A stretch of 64,000 bases of DNA from Adiantum capillus-veneris (taxonomy: Eukaryota > Streptophyta > Polypodiopsida > Polypodiales > Pteridaceae), in assembly GCA_014529385.2 (NCBI GenBank), contig CM043963.1:75776412-75840411 (forward strand), written 5' to 3'. Position numbers and translations under genes: made by a program. Shown here piece by piece: positions 23,401 to 34,462 of the stretch. Each line of letters starts with the position of its first letter. Position 1 is the stretch's first letter. The notes beneath the pieces were generated by a model. That model had not been told where the DNA came from and did no database searches. It worked only from the letters and a program-made list of their open reading frames with translations.

Positions 23401-24528
23401 GCGCACTTTGTGCAAAACAAAAGTCATACCATCATCAAAGGAAAACTGGACACTGCCAATACCTGCAATGTCACATGCATAGTTGTCTCCCAAATAAACA
23501 ATGCCCTGCACCTCACCTGAGTACTGTGTAAACCAATCCCTATGAGGTGTTACATGAAAGGAGGCGCCTGAATCGAGAATCCAAGTATGCATGTCCACAT
23601 CAGAACCCATAGCAAGGGTATGTGCATCCACAGAAGAGGCATTGAGTACATCAGTGCTGCTGTCACTGTCACAACTACTAGCAACATTGATTTCCTCAAT
23701 CAACACAGTGCTCTTCTTGGCATTTCCCTTGTCCTTTGCATCAGTTTCAGCACCCTTGTTCTTCTCTTTCTTCCACTCATAGCATTCCCGTTTATAATGC
23801 CCTTTCTTTCCACAATGATGACACACAACATCTTTCCTACGAGATTTGCTGCGTGCCCTGTCCTTACTGTCAGATTTCTCCCTCTGTTGAGACTTGCCTC
23901 TCAAGTGCAAAGCATTAGAAGACCCACCTGTGGTGTTCTTCCTGTTCATCTCTTCCATCAAGAGAGAACTCTCTACATCTGCATACTTAAGTGACGCACT
24001 TGAGTTACTAAGAGCTGTCCGGAATACATCCCAACTCTCGGGCAATGTGCATAGCAGAAAAGTAGCTTTGAACTCCTCATCAATCGTGAATTTCAGCTCT
24101 GTCAGTTGGCTGAAAATAGAATTGAATTCATTGAGGTGCACTGACATGTGCGTGCCCTCCTTCATACGGAGATCCATAAGCTTCTTAAGCCAATACACTT
24201 TACTGGCAGCACTCAGCTGTGCATACAACTCGTCTAAACGCTTCCACATGCCCCATGCTGTCTGTTCATTCTCTACATTGAAGAGTAAATTGTCAGACAC
24301 CGAAAGCATAATCGTGGAGCGAGCCAACTCGTCCACTTCTTCCCATTCTTCAACCTCCATATCAACCGGTTTCACACCCTGTAACTTAATAGGTTTCGCC
24401 TGTTTCTTCTGCAACATCAGATTATAACATTGCTTCTTCCATATAGCAAAGTTATGGGCACCTTCAAGCTTGCGAATGTGCAACAAATTGCCACTTTCAC
24501 TGCTAGAAGCCATTCTGAGTGATTGCAA
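20415..24528 (-). CDS. Copia gag-pol polyprotein, one frameshift in RNase H
   Basis: The long frame 24528-20767 (1253 codons; alternative ATG at 24513, MASSSES) holds gag, zinc knuckle CHHCGKKGHYKREC (236-249), protease WILDSGASFHVTP (DSG at 319), integrase HHCC (448-482), catalytic D509, D571 (SDNGGEY) and E607 (VAERLNRT). RT follows (KARLVAKGYKQ, QMDVKTAFLHG, active site LYVDDMLI), then RNase H starting TDADFVGHP. A one-base deletion near 20815 shifts frame after STSGC. The correct frame resumes as FTFTGGAVSWISRLQ in the overlapping ORF 20891-20415, which carries ALSTTEAEY and ends at MMGVG. Apart from that, all domains and catalytic residues are present. The gag-PR-IN-RT-RH order identifies copia, since integrase precedes RT. 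Confidence 0.95.
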
Positions 24529-25048
24529 ACACTGAAACCCTGTTTTGCCGACCTAAACACGCCCAAATGTGCGCAATCGGGCAAAAAACAGCTTGCTGTT
24601 ACAGAAAAACAGCGAGCAAATTTCACGCGAAATCACCCCAAAACGGCGTACATTCACTGCCAAACCCTTACCAAAGGTTTCCACAAGGAGTATACATCAT
24701 TTTCTTGCTGAAATTCCCTGTTTTAGGGCAAAAATCAGACCTGTAAACACCTGTTTTGCTGAATTTTCAGAACCTCGTTGGTGGAAACACCTGTAAGATT
24801 GACCTGTGAGACTTGCCCTAATGAAATTGCATCAAATTGACCCCGAAATTGGTCAATTTCAGCAGAAATAGGCTGCTGTTCACCAGTTTTTGAAACCCTA
24901 ATTTTGGGGAAATTGTCACCGGAGGTCGATTCTACACGGTGAGAGGATCCCTTCGCGACAGAGTTGATCGAAAACGGTTGAATATCCTTTCCGCAGCGAG
25001 CAAGAACAGAATTCTGATCTGTGTTGCGAGAATGGCTCTCTTGGAAAC

Positions 25049-25068
25049 CCTAAAGCTCTGATACCACG
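25049..25068 (-). other. Copia primer-binding site
   Basis: Minus strand after the 5' LTR: CG, then TGGTATCAGAGC, complementary to the 3' end of initiator-Met tRNA. Confidence 0.93.
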
Positions 25069-25348
25069 TGTGGGGGAGCAGGAGAGAGAGTCCACTTGCT
25101 ATTCTATGCAATGAGGGTGAAGGAGAAGAGGAGAGTGGCGCAGAAGAAGCTCACGCAGAGAAAACGTGAGAGAGAGAGAGAGAGCTCGTAGAATTTTTGG
25201 GAAAAGCCACGCTAATAACATTTGGGCTTGACCTTTGAGTATATGAGTAAGTGACTAGGGGGCCATTCACACTTGGGCCCCCTCACTTATAAGTCTTTTA
25301 ACTTATAAGGTAATAAGTACAAGGCACTTAGGCCTTTATTCCCTAACA
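25069..25348 (-). mobile_element. 5' LTR of copia
   Basis: 280 bp, one visible mismatch to 20056-20335. Between it and the gag ATG (about 24530-25048) is a non-coding leader. Confidence 0.96.
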
Positions 25349-25353
25349 TGCCT

Positions 25354-26250
25354 TGGAGCAGCAGTTAGCTACCCCTGTTCCTGTTGAAGGAGGCTCTTGC
25401 CTCAGCACAAAAGCATGAACCCACACAACTGTACATCAGTCAAATGAGTAGCCCTCTTGTGGGGCATCACATAACTGCACGTAGGGGAGAGAGAGAGCAG
25501 TGTGTAGTGTGCAGGGCATCACTCCTAGCACCACACTGTACATGAGAGGGAAAGAAAGCACTCCATAGCTCTTAACCTGTGACAGGTTGCAAATGAGGCC
25601 TCTCCCAGCTTAAAAATCAGCGCCCATTTTTCTGCAAGAGGAAAGTTCACGAAAATGTGACACTTGGCGCATTTTCAAGCATTTTCCCGTTTCGGGTTTG
25701 CCGCCTAAAAATATCTTGACCGGTTGCCCAGTTGACTTCGCGACAGAGTTATATAATGTTCCCCTAGTCATACCGGAGGTAATGACGCGAACACATTTCA
25801 CGGCCCAAAATAGCAGTTCCCTAAATTTTAGGAGATGCTTCTGTTGGGCTGCCACTGGTCTTCTGACCATCTATCCTCATTGGGACCGCATCCAAAAGTG
25901 CAATGTGGCCCAACTGTCGGATACTTTCTGTTGGTAGTCCCACCTTGACTTTACGCCTTAATTGAGTTCACTTCCTAGTATCCACCAACTTGCTAAGTGC
26001 GACGGGGGGACCTATATGATCTGGCTCTGAGCCTAGACATCCTCTTACCATACGAATTCCAGTGCTGACCACTTCCCATCTGCGGGTGAATCTACCGTTC
26101 ACATTGGCCATACAATGTCCGACCGTTTGCTACTTCAAAAAGAGGGTCTTAAACAAATAAAATAAACCCCATTGGAAAGAAACCAACAACCAAGGTTAGC
26201 AGTTGCCACATCTCTGTGACATGGTTAATAACTGCCACGTCCTCGTGACA
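25354..26250 (-). mobile_element. 5' LTR of A2, segment 2
   Basis: Continues the LTR after the copia, matching 13105-13998, and ends CGTCCTCGTGACA at 26250. The TSD CCGAC follows. Confidence 0.93.
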
Positions 26251-26255
26251 CCGAC

Positions 26256-26773
26256 CCAGACTCCCGATGTGAGAAACCTATTTGGCCACAGCCGTTTCAC
26301 ATTGGCCATGCAATGTCCACTTGCACCTTTTCAAGGGTTCCGCGGAAAACAAGTAAAAATAAAAATAAATAAAAATATATAGTACTTATTTACGGAAGGC
26401 AACTGGAAAAATACACCTCCTGGTGACACACCCCGCCCTTGAAATACTGCAAGCGACCTCGCTTGCATTCCAATAATACATGCATAATTCTATGATGGGA
26501 ATCCAAGATATACATGCTTTCGGAAATGTAGCGTTGGACGATTAAACAATCCCGCCAACCTGGCTACGACACATATATCAAGCATAGAAGTCTTGTAGTG
26601 TACTCTTGAGCACAAACTTCTCTAGCTAAATTCTATATGGAAAGAGTAGGTACAATTGCTTAACTACTCTCTTGAGCATCATGAACCATGCTCTTGCCTT
26701 GTTCCAAAAGGCTACATCAAGTCACTGCGGTTTCCATCTGAAAGGCTTCAAGATACCATTGCAATAGTTGAGG
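26256..26773 (-). mobile_element. B 3' LTR right segment, polypurine tract and 3' non-coding region
   Basis: 26256-26428 is the rest of the B 3' LTR (compare 32940-33112), ending CTGGTGACA. The antisense polypurine tract AAGGGCGGGG follows at about 26431-26440. 26441-26773 is the untranslated part of B before its chromodomain. Confidence 0.87.
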
Positions 26774-27628
26774 TCAATCAACCAATTCAGACTCTTCCAT
26801 CCATTTGGCATCCAAAGAAGGATAGTTCTTGAACTTTACCAAGTAGCGTCTTGCAACCTTTCCTCTAAACTTCCTTTCCTTATGTGCCAATATCTGTTGA
26901 GGAACAAGGATCTCATCTAATTCTTCTACTTCGGGTTGTTCCTCATCATGCATATTCTCTGGCACATCACCAATAAAAGGTCTTAGAAGGCTGACATAAA
27001 AAGCATTATGTATTTTCCAGCCTTCTGGTAGCTTCAACCTGTAAGCTACATCGCTGATCTTTTCTGAAATTTGAAAAGGATCATAATATCGCATACTCAG
27101 CTTAGGAAACAAACGTTCCTTGCCTTTCCTTTTCCTTAACCTGGCCTTTTCAAAGCGCAAAAGCACCCAATCACCAAGTGAAAATACAAGTTCACGACGG
27201 TGACGATCAACAGCTTTCTTTTGCTTAGCCTGAGTCTTCTCAAGAGCAATCTTTATCTTCTTGTATGTTTCATCCACATCTTGTACATACTTGTCTGCCT
27301 CAAATATCTTGTCCTTAGTCTGCAAAATGGGCGGGACTTTCTTCCCTCCTTCCACTATTTCAAATGGTGCCTTACCTTTTGACGTATGAACAGTGTTGTT
27401 GTAAGCATATTCAACCAATGGGAGATGGTGTTCCCAAGTTGCCTTGTGCTCTGACACATAACATTTGAGCAGATCGAGGACAGTAGAATTTGCCTCTTCT
27501 GACTGTCCATCAGTTTGTGGATGAAACGAAGAAGAGAACTTTAGCGTAGTGCCTATATTCTCAAACAATGCCTTCCAGAAAGGACTCGTTATACGTGGAT
27601 CCCTGTCACTGACAATTGACTGAGGCAT
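26774..27628 (-). pseudogene. B pol: integrase C-half and chromodomain
   Basis: 285 codons beginning MPQSIVSDRDPR (second catalytic Asp), then TDGQSEEANSTVLD (Glu), YNNTVHTSKGKAPFE, YDPFQISEKISDVAYRLKLP and the chromodomain YLVKFKNYPSLDAKWMEE. It lies in a different frame from the upstream integrase half (frameshift near 27600). Confidence 0.9.
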
Positions 27629-28553
27629 CCTTGATATTTAAAGATATTGCTCATGAATATCTTGACCATGTGTTCTGGCTTTATCTTCTTCCTCACAAGA
27701 ATGAAATGGGCCTGCTTACTGAACCTACAAATGATAGTCCAAATCCCATCATCGCCTGTCCTTGGAAGATCAAAGATAAAGTCCATCGCTATGCTTTCCC
27801 ATGGCCTATTAGGGATCGACAATGGTTGCAACAATCCCGGTTGCTTTTGCCTGTCAAATTTGACTTTTTGGCAAACTAAGCATGATCTTACAAATGTGTC
27901 AACATCTTGACGCAAAGCTGCCAGTAGAAGAATGCCTCAACCCCTTTCACTGTCGCATCAATTCCACGATGCCCAACATAAGGTGGAGCATGACTTTCCA
28001 TTAAAATCTTTGGCCATAACTGTTTAGTAACGCATAACTTTCCATGCATAATGAGAAAGTCATTCGTAAGCATATAGTGCTCATTATGTTGCCCATCAAC
28101 AAGCTGGTCATGGATCCTTGCAAAATCTGAATCTTCAGCATATTGTGTCTTCATTTCGTCTAGTTCACAATGGTACGGAATTGACACTGCTGAAATTTGG
28201 GGCTTTCATGACAACGCATCAATCACCACGTTCTTTTTCCCTTGCACATGCACAATCTGAAAATGAAACATTGACAAGATGTTTGCCCGTCGCATGTGCT
28301 TCTTAGACAACTTTGTCTGTGTGGAAAATATCGCAAGATTTGATGATCCGTTCGGCGTTTGGACAACAAAATCAGCCCCTAGCAGATAGTGTTTCCAACT
28401 AGTGAGAGCATGAATTACTGCCAGCAGTTCTTTCTCATAGACTTGCAAGTTCCTTTCGGTCTTCAAAAGAATTTTTCTCTCATATGCGACTACTTGGCCA
28501 TTCTGCATTAGAACTGCACCAAGACTATGGCCACACTCATCACACTGGACCAC
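27589..28553 (-). pseudogene. B pol: RNase H end and integrase N-half
   Basis: Three overlapping frames: 28553-28206 (RNase H, VQCDECGHSLGAVLMQ, YEKELLAVIHALTSWKHYLLGADF), 28187-27888 (linker and HHCC with PPYVGHRGIDA) and 27915-27589 (CLVCQKVKFDR, MDFIFDLPRTGDDGIW). The breaks are short indels. Confidence 0.88.
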
Positions 28554-29403
28554 AAAAGGTTTCGAAAGATCTGGCCAAAAGATCTAGCAAAATGATTACT
28601 GGATTTGAAGTCAGCTTCTCTTTTAAGTGTTTGAAGGCTAGAATTTCCTTGGCTGTCCACTTGAAAGTAACTCCTTTTCCTTGGAGTGCATGGAGTGGAG
28701 AAGCAATCTCAACAAAATTTCGAATGAACCTCCTGTAGTAGGAACATAAGCCTAGGAAGCTTTGAATGTCATGTACGGACTTCAATTCTGGCCATGACCT
28801 AATTGCTTCCACTTTGGCGAGATCCATGCGTACCCCCTCCTTTGAAAGGATGTGCCCAAGGAAGTGAATCTCTTGCAAAAAGAATTCACTCTTCTTCGCA
28901 TTAATGAGTAGCTTGTTCTTACGTAACTCATTGAAAACTGCGGTCAAGTGATCCCTATGCTCCTCTTCAGACTTTGAGTAGACAATCATGTCATCAAAGA
29001 AGGTACCCACGAAGTTTCTATGTGGTCTAAAAATTCTGTCCATCATTCTATTAAACGTGGTAGGAGCATTTGTGAGACCAAATGGCATGACAAGAAACTC
29101 ATAGAGACAAAATGTTGTCATGAACGCAGTCTTATGGACATCTTTTGGCCTAATGCGTATCTGATGGTAGCCACTCTTTAGGTCTATCCTTGTAAACAAT
29201 GACGCTCGCTCAAGCCGATCAAGAATGTCATCTATCCTCGGTATGGGGAACCTGTTCTTGATGGTATTCTTATTCAAGGCGCGATAGTCAATGCACATGC
29301 GCCATGAACCATCCTTCTTCTGCACTAGGAGTACAAGCGAACAAGAAGGGGATGAACTGGGCTGAATCAGCCCCTTCTCTAAAAGCTCGTTGACCTGACT
29401 CAT
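28540..29403 (-). pseudogene. B pol: reverse transcriptase
   Basis: 288 codons with [45 protein letters not shown]-like MPFGLTNAPTTFNRMM, active site FFDDMIVYSKSEEEH and FLGHILSKEGVRMDL. The domain is complete, unlike the A2 copy, which is frameshifted before IDLKSG. It ends in a frameshift at the RNase H start. Confidence 0.9.
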
Positions 29404-29415
29404 AATCTCTTTCTG

Positions 29416-30539
29416 CTAGGCTGCACTAACCCTGTATGGTGGTCTATTCGGTGGACTAGAACCTGACACAAGATCTATAGTATGATCCTCAGGTCTCTCA
29501 GGAGGTAACTCCCCTAGCAAAGAGTCCGAAAAACAATCACTGAAACCACTCAAAAAAGTTGACTTGTCTTTATCTAAGGTAGACAAATTAGATACAACTT
29601 TAGGTACTTTTTTTGCAAAGATCAAGTACGCAGAATGATGATTCTTTATTACAGATGAAATAGCAGAAGCAGAAACAAGTGGAACAGACTCGCCTTTAAG
29701 CTTTACGTCAAGGACATGAGTCTTTCCTCTATGTACAAGGGTAATCTTTTTGTTGTAAGTATCCACCATAGCATGCAATCTGTAACACCATGGGATACCC
29801 AGTAACACATCACAGCCTTCAAGTGGCATAATATCAAATTCTTCCGCATCCACATAGCTGTGAATGTACAGACGAAGCTTCCCCAAATGGGAGTAACAGG
29901 CTCTGAATGACCTGGGCATGCCAAACCTGCTTCCCCTGTTATATCCATCTCCTCTGCACGAATGCCCAACTTTGATGCCAATTCTGGTGATATGAAATTT
30001 GCATGGGCTCCTGGATCAAACAAAACAATCACTGTCTGGTCTCTAACTTTGCCCCAAGCTCTGCGCAGTTCCGTGGCATCTATGTTTGGCTGGTCTCCAA
30101 CCAAATTTGGGACAAGTCCTGCACTCGGCTTTGGCTTCTTCCCTTTATGGTCTGACTTGTCACCCTTATCCTGTGACTTCTTCTGTGGGCATTCATTTGC
30201 AAAATGTCCTTCCTGTTCACAAGTGTAGCATTTCTTGGCCTCCCTAAGAGCTTTTCTTTCTTCAAAAGTTTTGCCAGAAAAATGCCTTTTCTGTCCTTGT
30301 CCTCGTCCCGAAGGAGATTTAGCTTCTTCATTGGAGGGCTTCTTTGTGGAAGGCTTAGAAGGCTTTGCTGCAACATTGCCCTTGGCTGAAAACTGTTTGC
30401 CCTGGGATCCTTTCTTGTAGCTATTAAATCCATCGAAATCTCCCTTCGACAGATTGCTGGCCACTCTTGCATTCTCAATCGACTGAAACATATTCATGAC
30501 AATAGTCTTTGTGCAGTAGTCCCTGATTTTCTTGGGCAA
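29416..30539 (-). pseudogene. B nucleocapsid and protease
   Basis: 30539-29703 has the zinc knuckle CYTCEQEGHFANECPQ and protease motif LFDPGAHANFISPELA (DPG form). A frameshift near 29890 moves into 29919-29416, which holds the protease C-half (EGCDVLLGIPW) and the RT lead-in ([13 protein letters not shown]). Confidence 0.87.
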
Positions 30540-30647
30540 TCCGCAACAATACTTCTCAATGTGTTATGACAATGGCACAAACATGTAAGAGGTGACTAGC
30601 AACAGTGCGGTCCAAAACTGTTTATTGTACTCCTCTAGATTCGCACA

Positions 30648-31723
30648 CTATTTAGCATTCAACTCGTGCCATTCTGTCATCACATCCACTTCAAAAGTGT
30701 TTGTCAGCCATGCAGGCGCAAAAAGCTGTTTGAATTGGACCCACGTTGTTGGGGCTTGACCCTGGTTCAACAATGCGGTCCACCATTGAAGCGCATTCCC
30801 TTTCAAGAAAGTGGCAGCCTTGCGTATCTTTGAAGATTTCGTGAAGTTTCCTTCATCATAAGTTGCCTCGAATTGTTGTATGAAGGTCAAAGCCTTCAAT
30901 TGGTCCTCAGTTCCTCTGAAAGTTTCAAACTTCACTCCCTGCCCACCTTCCTTGTAATCCTTAGGCTGACTCAAAGGAGCCACATTATCATAAACAAGTG
31001 CCTGTAACAGTGGTGCTCCATGATTGTTCATTCCAGCACTCGCATTAATTGTTTTACCTGTCATATCTGCATTTTGTACGTATGGCTGCGAAAAACCAGC
31101 CATACCAAATTGTGTTCCAGGCACTCGAAACTGGCCATAGGCACCCTAAAAACCTGGTTGGACACCCATCTTCGCGTAGATAGGGTTACCCATGCCTGTT
31201 TGCATTGTCCCGAACACATTCCCTGGCATATAACCTGTGGAAGGTCCAGCCATAGCTTGAAACACTGAACCACCTCCAAAATAACCAGGACAAGTATTAG
31301 GTCATGGAAGGGTCTGACGCATAGCCTGTTCATTACTCCGTTGACCATTCACAAATGGTTCCTGTCCAGCTAAAGCAAGTTTCTTTGGATCATTGGACAC
31401 CGCTAGTTGCTCAACCACATGGGCTTTCCCTCGAGCATCATGAGTCCTCTGCGCATTGGAAATCTCCTTTTCCTGCGACGGCTCAGTCATGCCCTGTGTA
31501 GGAGGCTGCCCTACGTCGGAGCCTGTAAGAACTCCTGCATCCTTGGGTTGCTAGCCAACTGCTGAAACATGTCCATGACGCAACGCAGTTGAGCTCTAAA
31601 CAACCTGTCCTCTTCTTGAAGAGTTGAAGGAACTTTCTTTGTGCCATGTGAGGAAGATCCCTCTTCAGGTACTTGGTCTCTCTTCTCTGCCATAACGACA
31701 AGCTCTGTGTTGCTTTCACCCAC
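30648..31723 (-). pseudogene. B gag
   Basis: Pieces 31723-31511, 31490-31302 and 31124-30648, interrupted by stops. The last carries the gag core VKFETFRGTEDQLKALTFIQQF, KGNALQWWTALL and FKQLFAPAWL, parallel to A2 gag. The primer-binding region at about 31759-31778 reads TGGTTCCATCGACGGG on the minus strand, again not initiator Met. Confidence 0.85.
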
Positions 31724-31778
31724 AACAATCCACGCTGCACTTTTTGAAGAAAAAGTGACTATCCCGTCGATGGAACCA

Positions 31779-33112
31779 TGGAACCGGCCTGTACAACGTA
31801 GAGGGCGGTATTATTTCAATACGTGTTAACTTTACACAGATCACTGAGAAGGAAAGAGAACACAGTTGCGTCCAACGACTAGAATGTCACCACACACGAG
31901 ACCAAAACCCTGTAGGCCCCAAAGACTAGTGCCCCTTTCGGTATTTCTTTATTCAATTTAAGGTAGACGATCCGACCACTTAGTACAAGCTTTCACAAAG
32001 CTGTCCAAACCTGGCGAGGGCTGAAAACGCAGGTTTTCGACCTGATTTCGGCAGCATAACGGCGCAAAATCCCTTGTAGGTCAAAAGTACCTGTGTAGGG
32101 CGGATTCCCTCGCTATCGGAAGCTTTCTGGTGAGCTTTCACAGAAATTCAGCGGGCTTTAATTCTCTGTTTTTCACTGGCGGGTGCCCAAAAGCTTGTAC
32201 ACGCATCCCAAGGCTCTCACGAGGCTCCCCTGATGTTCCCTTGCAGTTTAGGTGCGAAACCCTAAACCTGCAGAAAAACACAGCAGGCTGTAATTCCCTG
32301 TTTTGGATCGTTTTTAGCGGAACAAACACGCCTACGCGTGTCCCAAGGGCTTCCGCACACAATGGGACAATTCCCCTGTAAATTGGACTAGTTTTCACGC
32401 GAGAAAACTCTCCAAACTCGCAATCTTTCGCGATGGAACTGTGCGTACCTGTGGGGGATTAGCAATTAGTTAATCCGGTTCCTGTTCAGAAGGCTCTTGC
32501 CTTGGCAAACACGCATAAACCCCCAGAACTGTACATGTTCATTTGAGTAGCCCAACTAGTGGGGCATTACCATATGTGCCAAAGGGGAGAGAGAGATGCA
32601 TGAGAGAAAATCATCGTGCTACATGAGACAGAGGAGAAGGCAAGCTTTCCATTAAAGGTGTAGACCTGCACCCACTACTCACACATACACTGTAGGTCAC
32701 TTATGAGTCAAATCAGCCTCCACTCTCAAATTGGGCGCCCCCTCTTGCTGATGGAAGTGGAAAATCCACCTGGAGCCGCCATGTGTCCAGTTTGCCCCTT
32801 TTGAGTTATTTCTCTAGTTCCCACTGACTAAAGTTATAAGTGACTTTCCGAGTGGCCCAGACTTCATTTGGCACACATAGGCTTTCATACTCATCAGAAA
32901 TCATTGCTAACTGGCCCGACCAATCCCAGACTGACGGACTCAGACTCTCGATGTGAGAAACCTATTCGGCCGCAGCCGTTTCACACTGGCCATGCCATGT
33001 CCACTTGCACCTTTTCAAGGGTTCCGCGGAAAACAAGTAAAAATAAAAATAAATAAAAATATCTAGTACTTAATTATGGAAGGGAACAGGAAAAATACAC
33101 CTGCTGGTGACA
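31779..33112 (-). mobile_element. 5' LTR of B
   Basis: 1334 bp; plus-strand ends TGGAACCGGCCTG and CTGCTGGTGACA. It carries the conserved block GGCCCCAAAGACTAGTGCCC at 31915. It has some indels relative to the 3' LTR, so it is older than the copia. Confidence 0.9.
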
Positions 33113-33117
33113 TCGGA

Positions 33118-34457
33118 AGCTAGAATACTCCGAGCAGACGCCGACAACCTGTAGGCCCCAAAATTGGCGCCCCTTTCGGTATTTCTTTATACTTTGAGAG
33201 GGTAAATTACAAAGTAGAGTTTTGGGAATCCTTTACCTGTATCCTGCTAGATACCACCTATTTTGGCCAAATTTCGGTAGCATAACAGCCCCCCAAAACT
33301 TGCGCGAAACCAATTCCCCTACTGGAACTCACTTTCATTGGCATAAACCCTCTGATTCTGCCCAAAAACAGTAAATTCAGCACGCTGTTTTTATTGGTTT
33401 TTGCCCTGTTTTCAGTCCCAAACAGTCCCCTAAGGTCCTTTGCAAGTGGGGCACGATTCCTAATGGTTCTGGATTCCGTCTGGCTGAAAAACAGTGAATT
33501 TACAGCGCTGAAAACGCACCTGTACGGTGAGGTAATGACCCTCACTTGTGCGTGCTTTGGAGTAGTAGTTAGCTACCCCTCTTCGTGCTCAAGGGGGCTC
33601 TTGCCTCAGCACAAAAGCATGAAACCACACAACTGTACGTCAGTCAAATGAAGAGCCCTTTTGTGGGGCATTACATAACTGCAGGTAGGGGAGAGAGAGA
33701 GAGAGCAGTGTGTCGTGTGCAGGGCATCACTCCTAGCACCACACTAACATGAGAGGGAAAGAAAGCACTCCATAGCTCTTAACCTGTGACAATTGCAAAA
33801 TGAGGCCTCTCTCAGCTAGAAATTCAGCACCCTTTTTTTCTTCATGAAGCAAGTACACAGGAAAGTGCCACTTGGCACATTTACAAGCTTTTGTCCGTTT
33901 CGGGGTTGCCGCCTAAAAATCTCCTGACTGGTTGCCCAATTGACTTCGCTGCAGAGTTCTAAAGTGTTCCCCTGGTCATACCGAAGGTAATGACACGAAC
34001 ACATTTCACGGCCCAAAATAGCAGTTCCCTAATTTTAAGGAGATGCTTCCGTTGGGCTCCCACTGGTCATCTGACCATCTATCCTATTTGGGACCGCATC
34101 CAAAAGTGCAATGTGGCCCAACTGTCGGATACTTTCTGTTGGTAGTCCCACCTTGACTTTTTGCCTTTATTGAGTTCATGTCCTAGTATCTACCAACTTG
34201 CTAAGTGCGACGGAAGGACCTACATGATCTTGAACTGAGCCTAGACATCCTCTTACTTTACAAATTCCAGTGCCGACCAACTTCTTGTCTGCTGGTGAAA
34301 CTATTGTTCACATTGGCCATACAATGTTCGACCATTTGCAACTTCAAAAAGAGGGTCTCAAAAATAAAACAAAAATCATTGGAAAGAAACCAACAACTAA
34401 GGTTAGTAGTTGCCACGTTCTCGTGAGATAGTTAACAACTGCCACGTCCTCCTGACA
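33118..34457 (-). mobile_element. Solo LTR A1, right segment
   Basis: Aligns with A2 LTR positions 12652-13998, with more differences than the two A2 LTRs have from each other. It contains the conserved block at 33153 and ends CGTCCTCCTGACA at 34457. The TSD TATCC follows. Confidence 0.9.
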
Positions 34458-34462
34458 TATCC

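Larger units (their letters stand above)
20056..25348 (-). mobile_element. Ty1/copia retrotransposon, young, nearly intact
   Basis: 5293-bp element in antisense orientation with two 280-bp LTRs, perfect TSD TGCCT (20051-20055 and 25349-25353), a primer site for initiator-Met tRNA and a single long polyprotein. The youngest insertion in the window by nesting and by LTR identity. Confidence 0.96.
12525..26250 (-). mobile_element. Ty3/gypsy chromovirus element A2 (antisense), full length with nested copia
   Basis: Complete layout: 3' LTR 12525-13998, internal gag-pol 13999-19475, 5' LTR 19476-26250 interrupted by the copia. Perfect TSD CCGAC at 12520-12524 and 26251-26255. The 3' LTR is 1474 bp; the 5' LTR is about 1477 bp once the copia and one TGCCT are removed. 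Reading frames are nearly continuous, with a few stops and frameshifts. Confidence 0.93.
11371..33112 (-). mobile_element. Ty3/gypsy chromovirus element B (antisense), with nested A2
   Basis: Element with LTRs at both ends (3' LTR 11371-12524 plus 26256-26428; 5' LTR 31779-33112) and a degraded gag-pol between. TSD TAGGA (11366-11370) / TCGGA (33113-33117), one mismatch. It is inserted in solo LTR A1: the flanks rejoin to the A-family word GGCTCGGAAGCTAG. Confidence 0.9.
11244..34457 (-). mobile_element. Solo LTR A1 (family A), interrupted by element B
   Basis: LTR of family A in antisense orientation: 11244-11370 plus 33118-34457, about 1467 bp after removing B. Plus-strand ends TGAAACTGGCCCG and CTCCTGACA. 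A perfect 5-bp TSD TATCC is at 11239-11243 and 34458-34462. No internal gypsy sequence of its own remains, so it is a solo LTR. It is inserted inside an isoleucine/proline junction of the hAT transposase. Confidence 0.9.
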
